Shown here: positions 47,521 through 56,340 of the stretch, in pieces | Position numbering within the stretch: the first letter of the stretch is position 1 | Layout of the letters: each line of letters opens with the position of its first letter | From: Romboutsia maritimum | Lineage (GTDB): Bacteria; Bacillota; Clostridia; Peptostreptococcales; Peptostreptococcaceae | Length of the DNA: 64,000 nucleotides | Direction of reading: 5' to 3' | NCBI RefSeq assembly: GCF_002251085.2 | Contig: NZ_NOJZ02000010.1 | Coordinates: 1 to 64,000 of the forward strand | The notes under the pieces: model-generated | Told to the model about the DNA's origin: nothing | Databases searched by the model: none | The model's input: only the letters and a program-made list of their open reading frames with translations | Position numbers and translations under genes: made by a program

Positions 47521-47907
47521 TCATGAGTTCCTGTATAATATGCCAAAATAAAAGTTAAATAATTCATATCTAGTTAGCATTATTATAATTGTAGCTAAAT
47601 ATATAAATGGAGCAAATGATATTACCTTTAAATAAAATTGTATTATCTTTACAATCTTTTCCAAATATACTATTACTATAAAAATCACACCTTGAATAAT
47701 TATACCACTAACTATTGTTATATCATATATATATGTCACATGGTAATCTATTATAGATACATAAATTATAATAGTATTAAATAAACTTTTATTGATTTTC
47801 TCTTCCAAAATGTATAAATATTTATTTGTTTCATAATATAAAAATAAAACGTCACCAATAGACGCTTTATCTTTTTTTGGTATCTTTAATTTAATGTATT
47901 TAAGAAA
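47521..47907 (-). pseudogene. Decayed second prepilin peptidase (pilD paralogue remnant)
   Basis: Directly after the pilD stop the same frame stays open to 47521. The longest start-bounded frame (95 aa) begins at a TTG at 47808 with no SD. The translation runs IPKKDKASIGDVLFLYY, then a second part with IDYHVTYIYDITIVSG (compare VDIEYFIILDELLILG of PilD), and ends with ISFAPFIYLATIIIML (compare IPYGPFISISAIIVMI). The zinc Cys motifs and the GRGD catalytic Asp region are missing. I read it as an internally deleted tandem copy of pilD; C. difficile has two prepilin peptidase genes at this locus. It could still be a small membrane protein if expressed by readthrough. Confidence 0.55.
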
Positions 47908-47920
47908 TTAAATTAAAGAT
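47882..47920. repeat. 14-bp inverted repeat spanning the pilD stop
   Basis: ATCTTTAATTTAAT (47882-47895) and its complement (47907-47920) flank an 11-nt loop; the pilD TAA lies in the arm. AT-rich, with no clear U-tract. It may be a weak terminator or a scar of duplication. Confidence 0.6.
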
Positions 47921-48684
47921 ATATACCAATCTATAATATTATTTCCATATATCATGACTATAATAGCTGAAATAGATATGAATGGTCCATATGGAATCAT
48001 GGAGTTATACTTAGTTTTTTTTATTTTACTATATAGAATTACTACTAATCCATAGATTGCTCCAACATAAATACTTATAAGTATTGTTAGTAATCCGTCT
48101 TTTACACCTAAAAATAGACCTATCATTCCAAACAACTTTATATCGCCTCTACCCATACATTCTTTTCTTATTATTATTTCTATTAATTTTATTAGTGTTA
48201 ACATTCCTACACCTGAAATAATAGCTCCTAAAACACAATCTATTATATTAATTTGTACTCCAAACATATTAGATATAAATGCAAATATAGCACCTAGAAT
48301 AAGTAATTCATCTAGAATTATAAAATACTCTATATCTACAAAAGTTATTATTATTAATAATGATACTAATAATAAAAAATAAGGCGTCTTTAATGTAAAT
48401 CCATATAAATTATATACTAAAAGAAATAAAATACCTGTAATAAATTCTACTAATGAATATCTAATCGATATTTTTTCTTTACAATATCTACACTTTCTTT
48501 TTGAACATATATAGCTTATTATCGGAATTAAATCTATAGGTTTAAGCCTAGTATTACAACTTGTACAATGTGATGGTGGATTAACTATAGATTCATTTTT
48601 TGGAATTCTATAAATACATACATTAAAAAAACTTCCAAAAATTATTCCTATCATAAATATATATCCTTTAATTATATATTCCAT
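47908..48684 (-). CDS. pilD: Type IV prepilin peptidase
   Basis: A membrane aspartyl protease (A24) and methylase of type IV prepilins, 258 aa. N-terminal GSFFNVCIYRIPKNESIVNPPSHCTSC with a second CRYC pair forms the cytoplasmic zinc domain, absent from minimal forms. The catalytic Asps are in VDIEYFIILDE and GRGDIKLFGMIG. Six to eight helices are visible. The ATG overlaps pilT by 17 nt, with AGGTGG about 11 nt upstream, so coupled translation is likely. In the C. difficile cluster pilD neighbours pilT too. No pilins are nearby here. Confidence 0.93.
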   Translation of the reverse strand: MEYIIKGYIFMIGIIFGSFFNVCIYRIPKNESIVNPPSHCTSCNTRLKPIDLIPIISYICSKRKCRYCKEKISIRYSLVEFITGILFLLVYNLYGFTLKTPYFLLLVSLLIIITFVDIEYFIILDELLILGAIFAFISNMFGVQINIIDCVLGAIISGVGMLTLIKLIEIIIRKECMGRGDIKLFGMIGLFLGVKDGLLTILISIYVGAIYGLVVILYSKIKKTKYNSMIPYGPFISISAIIVMIYGNNIIDWYISLI

Positions 48685-49747
48685 TATAAATCAATCCACC
48701 TAACATTTTATTTACAAAATCTGGATCTGTAGATCTACTAAGAGCCATATTTCTTGATATTTTGCTACTTTTACTTAGCTCTATTAAATCTTGGTCCATA
48801 GTTTTCATTCCTTGTTTTGTACTTGTCTGAATTACATTCGGTATTTGATAAGTTTTACCTTCTCTTATTAAATTTTTTATAGCAGGATTTGCCATCATTA
48901 TCTCTAAGGCAACAACTCTCGATTCTTCATCTATAGATGGTATTAATTGCTGAGATATTACACCTTCACATACTGTTGATAATTGAGTTCTTATCTGTTG
49001 TTGTTGAGCTGGTTCAAACATATCAACTATTCTATCTATAGTTTTAGATGCTCCCATTGTATGAAGTGTTGAAAATACTAAATGTCCTGTTTCTGCAGCT
49101 GTTAATGCTATTGATACAGTTTCAGGGTCTCTCATTTCCCCTATAAGTATCACGTCTGGATCTTGACGAAGTATTGCTCTTAATGCAACATTAAAGCTCT
49201 CTGTGTCCGTCCCAACTTCTCTTTGATTTACTAAACTTCTTTTATGATTATGAACATACTCTATTGGATCTTCTAAAGTTATTATATGTTTTTGTTGATT
49301 TTCATTTATTATATTAATCATGCTTGCTAAAGTTGTACTCTTTCCACTACCAGTAGGTCCCGTTACCAATACCAATCCCTTATACTTTTGTGTAAAATTT
49401 TTTATCGTTTCTGGTAATCCTAATTGTTCAAAAGTAGGTATTTCAGCTGTTATAGTTCTAATGGCAATTGCATAATTACCTTTTTGTTTATATGCATTTA
49501 CCCTAAATCTTTCTCCTGTTTCTAATGATGCTGAAAAATCTGCTTCTCCATGATTTTCTACTTTTTCAATCAATTTATCTCTAGCTATTTCTTTTGTCAT
49601 TTGCTTAGTTATTTGCTTCGTTAAAATTAAATCATTTAAATCTATAAATTTCCCTTTTACTCTTGCTATAGGTTTAGCTCCTACTGTTATATGTACATCT
49701 GATGCTTTTAATTTTACTGCTTGTCTTAACAAATCAAATATACTCAT
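48668..49747 (-). CDS. pilT: Type IV pilus retraction ATPase PilT
   Basis: A hexameric ATPase retracting type IV pili, 359 aa. P-loop VTGPTGSGKST, Asp box RQDPDVILIGEMRDPET, His box TGHLVFSTLHTMGA, and the N-terminal ASDVHITVGAKP mark it as PilT and not PilB; the C-terminal AIRNLIREGKTYQI corresponds to the conserved AIRNLIRE motif. AAGGAGA lies 6 nt before the ATG. It is first of a pilT-pilD pair lying between prs and pth. The assembly ATPase, platform protein and pilins that surround it in C. difficile are not in the window. Confidence 0.95.
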   Translation of the reverse strand: MSIFDLLRQAVKLKASDVHITVGAKPIARVKGKFIDLNDLILTKQITKQMTKEIARDKLIEKVENHGEADFSASLETGERFRVNAYKQKGNYAIAIRTITAEIPTFEQLGLPETIKNFTQKYKGLVLVTGPTGSGKSTTLASMINIINENQQKHIITLEDPIEYVHNHKRSLVNQREVGTDTESFNVALRAILRQDPDVILIGEMRDPETVSIALTAAETGHLVFSTLHTMGASKTIDRIVDMFEPAQQQQIRTQLSTVCEGVISQQLIPSIDEESRVVALEIMMANPAIKNLIREGKTYQIPNVIQTSTKQGMKTMDQDLIELSKSSKISRNMALSRSTDPDFVNKMLGGLIYNGIYN

Positions 49748-49880
49748 TATATATCTCCTTATAAATAATAATTAATATGTCTGTATATTAGACTACAGTC
49801 ATTACATTATGAGCATTGACAATAAACTAACTTTAAAAACATTTAAAAATTATTTATTATATATAACTTAAGTTTAAATA

Positions 49881-49925
49881 AAAATAGCATATATGAATAA
49901 GATTAAAATCTCATTCATATATGCT
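49881..49925 (-). terminator. Strong terminator of prs
   Basis: A 19-bp stem (49907-49925 with 49886-49904, one G:U) and 2-nt apparent loop, followed on minus by ATTTTTATTT. It lies 13 bp beyond the prs stop and also insulates pilT. Confidence 0.85.
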
Positions 49926-49938
49926 AACTTAATGTTAA

Positions 49939-50889
49939 TTAAAATAACATACTAATTGATTCATTAGCAAATATTTTCTTTATAGCATCTCCAAATAAAG
50001 GTGCTACTGTCATAACTTTTATTTTATCTATTTTCTTTTCTTCAGGAAGTTGTATAGTATCAAGTACTATTAATTCGCTTATTTCAGAGTTAGCAATTCT
50101 ATCTATAGCAGGTCCTGATAATACTCCATGAGTACAACAAGCATAAACATCTTTTGCACCAAACTCTTTTAATGCCTTAGCCGCATTAACTATAGTTCCA
50201 GCAGTATCTATCATATCATCTAATAATATAACGTTTTTCCCCTGAACATCACCTATTATATTCATAACTTCACATACATTCGCTTTAGGTCTTCTCTTAT
50301 CTATTATAGCTATTGGAACTTCTCCCTCTAAGCTATTAGCAAATTTTCTTGATCTTGTAACACTTCCTAAATCTGGAGATACTACTACTAAATCTTCTAT
50401 TTGTTTTTCATTAAAATAGTTCGCTAGTATTGTTCCTCCTAATAAATGATCTAATGGTATATCAAAGTATCCTTGAATTTGAGCAGCATGTAAATCCATA
50501 GTTAATACTCTGTCAGCTCCTGCTGCAGTTATTAAGTTTGCAACTAATTTAGATGTAATTGGATCTCTCGCCTTAGCTTTTCTGTCTTGTCTAGCATATC
50601 CGTAGTAAGGAATAACTGCCGTTATTCTTCCTGCAGATGCTCTTCTCAATGCATCTATAAGGATTAATAATTCCATTAAATTATCATTTACTGGACTATT
50701 AGTTGATTGAACTACAAATACATCGCATCCTCTTACTGTCTCATTAATGTTCACACATGTTTCGCCATCACTAAATGTTCCTACTTCACAATCTGCTAAA
50801 GGTACACCTATGTAATCAGCTATTTTTTTAGCTAATTCTTTAGATGAATTACCCGCTAGTATTTTGATTTCGCTTCCGCTAGTATTCAT
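49939..50889 (-). CDS. prs: Ribose-phosphate pyrophosphokinase
   Basis: Makes PRPP from ribose-5-phosphate and ATP; 316 aa. [18 protein letters not shown], the PRPP-binding [13 protein letters not shown] and [10 protein letters not shown] mark class I Prs. GGGAGGATAA precedes the ATG. It follows glmU by 97 bp; the glmU-prs order is conserved in Firmicutes. PRPP from this enzyme is also the effector of the nearby PurR. Confidence 0.97.
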   Translation of the reverse strand: MNTSGSEIKILAGNSSKELAKKIADYIGVPLADCEVGTFSDGETCVNINETVRGCDVFVVQSTNSPVNDNLMELLILIDALRRASAGRITAVIPYYGYARQDRKAKARDPITSKLVANLITAAGADRVLTMDLHAAQIQGYFDIPLDHLLGGTILANYFNEKQIEDLVVVSPDLGSVTRSRKFANSLEGEVPIAIIDKRRPKANVCEVMNIIGDVQGKNVILLDDMIDTAGTIVNAAKALKEFGAKDVYACCTHGVLSGPAIDRIANSEISELIVLDTIQLPEEKKIDKIKVMTVAPLFGDAIKKIFANESISMLF

Positions 50890-50986
50890 TGGTTATCCTC
50901 CCGAAAATTTTAAAACTATGATAAATAAATTTATTAATTAATTCTAAATTAATTTTTTTAACCTAGAATGGTAAACTGAATTAATA

Positions 50987-52360
50987 TTACTTATTGTCTT
51001 TATTATTTTTCTTTTCTACCCAGCCTTCTTTAACAACTTGTCTTTGTCTTGCTATTGCTAAAGCACCTTCAGGAACATCATTTGTTATAGTAGAACCTGT
51101 AGCTATATATCCTTTTTCTTCTATAGTAACTGGTGCAACTAAATTTGAATTTGAGCCAATAAAAGCTCCATCTTTTACTTCTGATCTGAATTTTTTCTTT
51201 CCATCATAATTCACAAATACTACTCCACATCCAATGTTAACATTTTTGCCAACACTAGCATCTCCTATATATGAAAGATGTGATGCCTTAGAATTATCTC
51301 CTATAATAGCATTTTTAACTTCTACAAAATCACCTATTTTTACATTATTTCCTATATTACTTTTTGGTCTTAAATAAGCATATGGTCCAACTGTAGTATT
51401 ATCTCCAACAACGCTATCTATTATTGTTGAATTTTTAACTTCTGTATCATTTCCTATTTCTGAATTTGTTATAGATGAATTCATACCTATAATGCACCCT
51501 GATCCTATTTTTGTGTTTCCACTTAACATAACTCCTGGATATATTATTGTATCATTTCCTATTTTAACATCTGATTCGATGTATGTAGAATTAGTATCTA
51601 TTATTGTAACACCATTTACCATATGAGACTCATTTATTCTTCTTCTCATTATGTCTTCAGCTCTAGATAATTCAACTCTAGAATTAACTCCCATGAGTTC
51701 TTCTATAGTAGAACCTGCATATGCACCTACTTTATGGCCTTTTTCTCTCATTATTTTTATAGTATCTGTTAAATAGTACTCACCTTGAGCATTATTATTA
51801 TCTATTAAATCTAAAGATTCTCTTAAACTCTTTCCATTAAAACAATATATGCCTGAATTTATCTCATTTACTAATTTTTCATCTTCTTTTGCATCTTTTT
51901 GTTCTACTATTTTAAGTAAATCTTGGTTTTCATCTCTAATTATTCTTCCATATCCTGTTGGATTTTCTACTTTTGTAGTTAAAACTGTTGCATGATAATT
52001 ATTTTCTATATGATAATTAAATAATTTTTTTAAAGTTTCTTCTTTTATTAAAGGTGTATCTCCGCATAACACAACTATAGTGTCTTCATCTTTGATATAT
52101 TCTTTTGCCATCATAACAGCATGACCCGTTCCTAATTGTTCAGTTTGCATAGCTATCATACTATTTTTAGGTAGTCTTTCTTTTACTACATCTGACTCGT
52201 GTCCTAAAATTACAACAGTATCATTAACTCCTGATTTTTTTGAAACATCTATTATGTGGTTAACCATCTCTTTGCCACATACCTTGTGTATAACTTTTGG
52301 ATATTTAGACTTCATTCTTGTTCCTTTACCTGCAGCAAGGATTATAGCTTTAAAGTTCAT
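50987..52360 (-). CDS. glmU: Bifunctional GlmU (N-acetylglucosamine-1-phosphate uridylyltransferase / glucosamine-1-phosphate acetyltransferase)
   Basis: Makes UDP-GlcNAc for peptidoglycan; 457 aa. N-terminal pyrophosphorylase domain (LAAGKGTRMKSKYPKVIHKV, to about 230) and C-terminal left-handed beta-helix acetyltransferase with hexapeptide repeats (IGNDTIIYPGV, GDNTTVGPYAYLRP, IGSNSNLVAPV). GGAGTGGAG lies just before the ATG, a slightly crowded SD. The gene is between spoVG and prs. Two TGTATACA palindromes 75 bp apart (52429-52436 and 52504-52511) lie upstream; their role is unknown. Confidence 0.97.
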   Translation of the reverse strand: MNFKAIILAAGKGTRMKSKYPKVIHKVCGKEMVNHIIDVSKKSGVNDTVVILGHESDVVKERLPKNSMIAMQTEQLGTGHAVMMAKEYIKDEDTIVVLCGDTPLIKEETLKKLFNYHIENNYHATVLTTKVENPTGYGRIIRDENQDLLKIVEQKDAKEDEKLVNEINSGIYCFNGKSLRESLDLIDNNNAQGEYYLTDTIKIMREKGHKVGAYAGSTIEELMGVNSRVELSRAEDIMRRRINESHMVNGVTIIDTNSTYIESDVKIGNDTIIYPGVMLSGNTKIGSGCIIGMNSSITNSEIGNDTEVKNSTIIDSVVGDNTTVGPYAYLRPKSNIGNNVKIGDFVEVKNAIIGDNSKASHLSYIGDASVGKNVNIGCGVVFVNYDGKKKFRSEVKDGAFIGSNSNLVAPVTIEEKGYIATGSTITNDVPEGALAIARQRQVVKEGWVEKKNNKDNK

Positions 52361-52510
52361 TTCTCCACTCCATTCAATAACATTTTGATTTTGTTCCTAT
52401 TATATTATAATAAATTAAACTTATATTATGTATACAAAGTCTCTTCTAACACTAACTAATATAGCACTTTTTCATTTAAAAGTACATACTATAAGAGAAA
52501 TTTTGTATAC

Positions 52511-52534
52511 AAAAAGAGCCGAATAGTTCGGCTC
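52511..52534 (-). terminator. Terminator of spoVG
   Basis: GAGCCGAA / TTCGGCTC (52516-52523 / 52527-52534) with a 3-nt loop, followed on minus by five T's; it lies 38 bp beyond the spoVG stop. Confidence 0.9.
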
Positions 52535-52572
52535 AATTATAATTTATTATTTAATTTTTTATTAGTCTTAAA

Positions 52573-52851
52573 TTATTCTGCTGCAACTTCTAATTGAGTT
52601 ACTGCTTCATGATAAGCTTTTAAAACAGCATCTTCTAATACTTGTCTCATCTCAGCATTTATAGGATGAGCTATATCTCTAAAGTTTCCTTCTCCAACTT
52701 TTCTACTTGGCATTGCTATAAATAATCCATTATGGCCTTCTATAACTTTTATATCATGTACAACAAATAGGTTATCGAAAGTTAATGAAACTATACATTT
52801 CATTTTACCTTCATCAGTTATTTTTCTCACTCTTACGTCAGTTATCTTCAT
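52573..52851 (-). CDS. spoVG: SpoVG regulator
   Basis: A 92-aa RNA/DNA-binding regulator of septation, sporulation and surface genes. [30 protein letters not shown] and [18 protein letters not shown] are the signature. AAGGGGG lies 9-10 nt before the ATG. A near-consensus sigma-H promoter at 52917-52945 supplies expression early in sporulation, as in B. subtilis. Its C-terminus is short with Glu-rich ends. Confidence 0.96.
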   Translation of the reverse strand: MKITDVRVRKITDEGKMKCIVSLTFDNLFVVHDIKVIEGHNGLFIAMPSRKVGEGNFRDIAHPINAEMRQVLEDAVLKAYHEAVTQLEVAAE

Positions 52852-52916
52852 TTCTCAATATCCCCCTTTTGATTTTGACAAAATTAATTTATATTAATAT
52901 AAACTGTTTTTTTAAA

Positions 52917-52945
52917 TAATTCTATGAAATATTAAGATATCCTCT
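52917..52945 (-). promoter_or_regulatory. Sigma-H promoter of spoVG
   Basis: On minus, AGAGGATAT (52937-52945), an 11-bp spacer and ATAGAATTA (52917-52925) fit the sigma-H consensus RNAGGAWWW-N11/12-RNNGAATWW at every specified position. It lies 66 bp before the spoVG ATG. spoVG is the classical sigma-H gene of B. subtilis. Confidence 0.85.
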
Positions 52946-52978
52946 TTTATTTTTCATAATTTTTATTTTTTTATTTTA

Positions 52979-53854
52979 TTATTCATCTTCGTCTTCTAAT
53001 TCAATTCCCAATTCAGAATTTTCTAAATCTTCATTTCTATATTCATCTTTAAAGGTCTTTAAATTTGGTTCAACAATTATTTTGTCATCTTTTACACCTA
53101 GTTGAATCAATGATATATAATCTTGAACCATTTTATTCGATGGGCTTGTTGTAGAAATAAATATCCCCGTTCCAATTACTTCCGCTCCAAACTCATTCAT
53201 TAGTCCTGTCATTCCTTGTATAGTTCCTCCGCCCCTCATAAAGTCATCAATAAGTATTACCTTACTATTTGGCTTTATAGCTTTCCTAGGTAAACTCATA
53301 CTTTCAACTTTCGAATTATGTCCACTTACATATGTCATGCTAAGAGTAGGACCTTCAGATACTTTTATATCTTTTCTTATTATAACTAAAGGTAAATTCA
53401 TAGCTTTAGCTGTCATAAGAGCCATTGGTATTCCCTTCGTTTCCATCGTAACTACATAATCAGCTTCTGTATAATCTATATTAGATGCAAATATTTTACC
53501 AATTTTAGCAGCTATAGTTGGATCATATATTAAGTCTATTAAATATAAAAATCCGCCTGATAAAACTCTTGATGGGTCACTTATTTTCTCGCATAACTCC
53601 ATTAAAAATTCTTCATTTTCAGCTTTAGATGTTTTAGGTATATACTTAACTCCACCTGCCGCACCAGATATAGTTATAACTTTACCTAAATGTAATTTCT
53701 CAAATACATTTTTAACAACTAATAAATCTTCACTTATTGTAGATTTAGCTGCATTAAATTGATTTGTAAAATAACTTAATGTATATATTTTATTTGGATT
53801 GTCAGATAATATCTTAACTATCGCTCCAATTCTTTCCGTTCTTTTAAACTTCAT
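52979..53854 (-). CDS. purR: Purine operon repressor PurR
   Basis: A 291-aa PRPP-responsive regulator: N-terminal winged-helix domain (ERIGAIVKILSDNPNKIYTL) and a phosphoribosyltransferase-like domain with VILIDDFMRGGGT and TMETKGIPMALMTA. It binds PurR boxes when PRPP is low. AGGAGGT lies 6 nt before the ATG. It ends with an acidic tail of about 20 residues (ENSELGIELEDEDE), longer than usual. No yabJ gene lies between it and spoVG, unlike B. subtilis. Confidence 0.95.
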   Translation of the reverse strand: MKFKRTERIGAIVKILSDNPNKIYTLSYFTNQFNAAKSTISEDLLVVKNVFEKLHLGKVITISGAAGGVKYIPKTSKAENEEFLMELCEKISDPSRVLSGGFLYLIDLIYDPTIAAKIGKIFASNIDYTEADYVVTMETKGIPMALMTAKAMNLPLVIIRKDIKVSEGPTLSMTYVSGHNSKVESMSLPRKAIKPNSKVILIDDFMRGGGTIQGMTGLMNEFGAEVIGTGIFISTTSPSNKMVQDYISLIQLGVKDDKIIVEPNLKTFKDEYRNEDLENSELGIELEDEDE

Positions 53855-54074
53855 TAAAATACCTCCTGCAATTACTACTCTTTACGTACAAACTAAATAA
53901 TGCATAACAATATTTATTGTGATATAATATTAGTTATGTTTTATTGAGTTTTTAAATATATTGTATATATAACTAGTATATGTATATTAATCATAAAATA
54001 TTGAACATTATATTATTATACCACAGATATAGTTCATATTGTAGAACTTAATTAAAAAGAAAGGTGGTTTTGTT

Positions 54075-55427
54075 ATGAATATACATTTCATTGGAATCGG
54101 TGGCATTAGTATGAGTGCATTGGCTGAAATATGCCTTAATAAAGGTTATAAAGTGTCTGGTTCTGATTCAAATGAATCGTACCTTTTAGATAAACTAAGA
54201 TCTCAAGGTGCCGAAATATTTATAGGACATAAAAAAGAACATTTATCAGATAATGTAGATATGGTTGTTTATACAGCAGCTGTTCATGCTGATAATGAAG
54301 AGCTTATTGCAGCAAAAGAAAAAAACAAATTAACAATGAATAGAGCAGCTTTTTTAGGACAAATAATGAGAGAATATAAAAACTCAATAGCTGTATCTGG
54401 AACACATGGTAAAACATCAACAACTTCTATGTTATCTACAATATTTGAATATGCTCATTTAGACCCAACTATTTTAGTTGGTGGAAACTTAAGTGTAATA
54501 GGTGGTAATGTTAAAATAGGTAACTCAGATCATTTTATAACTGAAGCTTGTGAATATGTTGATAGCTTCTTAAATTTCAACCCTAAAATATCTATTGTTT
54601 TAAATATTGAAGAAGATCATCTTGATTATTTCTCTGGCATAGATGAAATAAAAGCTTCTTTTAATAAATTTGGGAAATTACTTCCTACTGATGGACATTT
54701 TATAATAAATGGAGATGACCAAAACACAGAAGATATTTTACATGATGTTAAAGCTAAAATCATAAAATATGGAACTGATTTATCTAACGATGCTGTAATA
54801 AAAAACATAAGATTTAACGAAAATGGATATGGAATATATGAAATTGACTACAATGGTAAAAATTTAGGTCAATTTGAACTTTCAGTTCCTGGACTTCATA
54901 ATATATATAATTCTTGTGCTGCAATTCTTGCTGCTTTAGTTTCTGATATAGATTTAGAAACTATAAGAAAGAATATAAATGCATACAAAGGTGTTGGTAG
55001 AAGATTCGAAACTAAAGGCTATTGTAATGATGCCTTAATTATAGATGACTATGCTCACCATCCAACAGAATTAAAAGCAACCTTAGCTGCTGCTAAAAAA
55101 ATGAAAAAATCAACATTGTGGTGTATTTTCCAACCACATACCTATACTAGAACCAAATCTTTACTAAATGAATTTTCAGATGCTTTCTATTCAGCAGATA
55201 AAGTTATCATAACTGATATATATGCTGCTAGGGAAGATGATCCTGGAGATATACATTCAAAAGATTTAGTTGAAAAATTATATCAAAATAATGTTGATGC
55301 AATGTACATTAGTGAATTTGAAGATATAGCTAAATACCTTAGAGAAAACATAAAAAGCAATGATTTAGTTATAACTGCAGGAGCTGGTACAGTTTATAAA
55401 ATTGCAGACTTATTAGTTGAAAATTAA
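54075..55427 (+). CDS. murC: UDP-N-acetylmuramate--L-alanine ligase
   Basis: Adds L-Ala to UDP-MurNAc; 450 aa. N-terminal Rossmann motif [16 protein letters not shown]-loop [12 protein letters not shown], and [24 protein letters not shown] in the C-terminal domain. GAAAGGTGG lies 8 nt before the ATG. It is one of few plus-strand genes, divergent from purR (220 bp of AT-rich spacer holding both promoters) and convergent to an unknown membrane protein, with a shared terminator at 55433-55480. Confidence 0.97.
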   Translation: MNIHFIGIGGISMSALAEICLNKGYKVSGSDSNESYLLDKLRSQGAEIFIGHKKEHLSDNVDMVVYTAAVHADNEELIAAKEKNKLTMNRAAFLGQIMREYKNSIAVSGTHGKTSTTSMLSTIFEYAHLDPTILVGGNLSVIGGNVKIGNSDHFITEACEYVDSFLNFNPKISIVLNIEEDHLDYFSGIDEIKASFNKFGKLLPTDGHFIINGDDQNTEDILHDVKAKIIKYGTDLSNDAVIKNIRFNENGYGIYEIDYNGKNLGQFELSVPGLHNIYNSCAAILAALVSDIDLETIRKNINAYKGVGRRFETKGYCNDALIIDDYAHHPTELKATLAAAKKMKKSTLWCIFQPHTYTRTKSLLNEFSDAFYSADKVIITDIYAAREDDPGDIHSKDLVEKLYQNNVDAMYISEFEDIAKYLRENIKSNDLVITAGAGTVYKIADLLVEN

Positions 55428-55432
55428 AATTC

Positions 55433-55480
55433 AAAATAAGCTATCTCAAAATAACTTGGTATTTTGAGATAGCTTATTTT
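55433..55480. terminator. Strong bidirectional terminator after murC
   Basis: A 21-bp perfect inverted repeat (55433-55453 / 55460-55480), 6-nt loop, A/T ends on both sides. It has the same CTATCTCAAAAT core as hairpins at 6246 and 41773. It touches the stop of the convergent gene. Confidence 0.92.
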
Positions 55481-56271
55481 TATTTCCCTATTTCAAATAT
55501 TTCATTTTTAATATATTCATATAGTCCATTGTGAACTTCATAATATGACTGTGCATCTTTAGAAATTATTTTAACATAGTCTTGTCCCATTGTTTCTACT
55601 TTAACTTCATAATCTTCACCTTTTATATTTATTGTAAAGTTATACTTACTTCTTTCCTTGCTTTTTTCTGGTTGAACTTTACCTACAAGTCTTTTTGATG
55701 CCATTTTATAAGCTAAATCATCATATTTCCATCCACTAATTTTTTTAGTTTCTTTATTATAACTTATGGTTACATTTTCCCATGTTTTATATTGTTTTAT
55801 AAAATCAAAGGATGTGTATATACTTTCCTTTATAAGAGCTTCAAATTCTTTTTTTATTGAAATTGGAACCTTATAATATTCTTGATTATTTACAGTATAT
55901 ACCCTAAAATAATTAAGATCTGTAGAAAATTTTATTCCATCATCTGAGTATCCTTCATATTTTTTAGTATATGATTCAGGTTCTCTTACTTTACTAAATT
56001 CACTAAAGAAGAATTTTATTTCATTCCAATATTCTTCTTCAACTTTGATATTTTCTATATTCTGATCAGATATATAAATTTTCTTCTTACTGCTTATTTG
56101 TGTTAATAAAGATCTAGAATCTTCTTCTTGAGCTTCTGTTTTTTTAGGTGTATCTTCTGGAGTTACTTCCAAGCTTTTACCCCAATTAAAAAACACAAAA
56201 TATACTATAAAAAAGGCGATTACTCCAATTAACAACGCTGCATTTTTCTTTAATTTTCTTTTCTTAGCCAT
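55480..56271 (-). CDS. Membrane-anchored protein of unknown function (263 aa)
   Basis: A basic start (MAKKRKLKKN), one transmembrane helix (about 11-29) and a large outside domain. The domain (about 65-263) has no motif I know; it has many Lys/Tyr/Glu and alternating strands (YKVPISIKKEFE, YNFTINIKGEDYEVKVETMG), so it is probably an alpha/beta fold. No cysteines or catalytic triad are evident. A GGGGG SD lies about 7 nt before the ATG. It is placed between murC and a CDF exporter. I do not assign a function. Confidence 0.75.
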   Translation of the reverse strand: MAKKRKLKKNAALLIGVIAFFIVYFVFFNWGKSLEVTPEDTPKKTEAQEEDSRSLLTQISSKKKIYISDQNIENIKVEEEYWNEIKFFFSEFSKVREPESYTKKYEGYSDDGIKFSTDLNYFRVYTVNNQEYYKVPISIKKEFEALIKESIYTSFDFIKQYKTWENVTISYNKETKKISGWKYDDLAYKMASKRLVGKVQPEKSKERSKYNFTINIKGEDYEVKVETMGQDYVKIISKDAQSYYEVHNGLYEYIKNEIFEIGK

Positions 56272-56340
56272 TTAATGCCCCCTATCATCTTTTATTATAA
56301 AATAATTATATTACTTTTCTCAACATTTTTTAAGATATAA

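Noticed and set aside
47521..47808. The 95-aa frame as a normal, functional gene
   Set aside because: Start is a TTG without SD, and the frame is a fragment of a pattern that begins upstream in frame with the pilD stop; pilD-like pieces with missing motifs point to decay.
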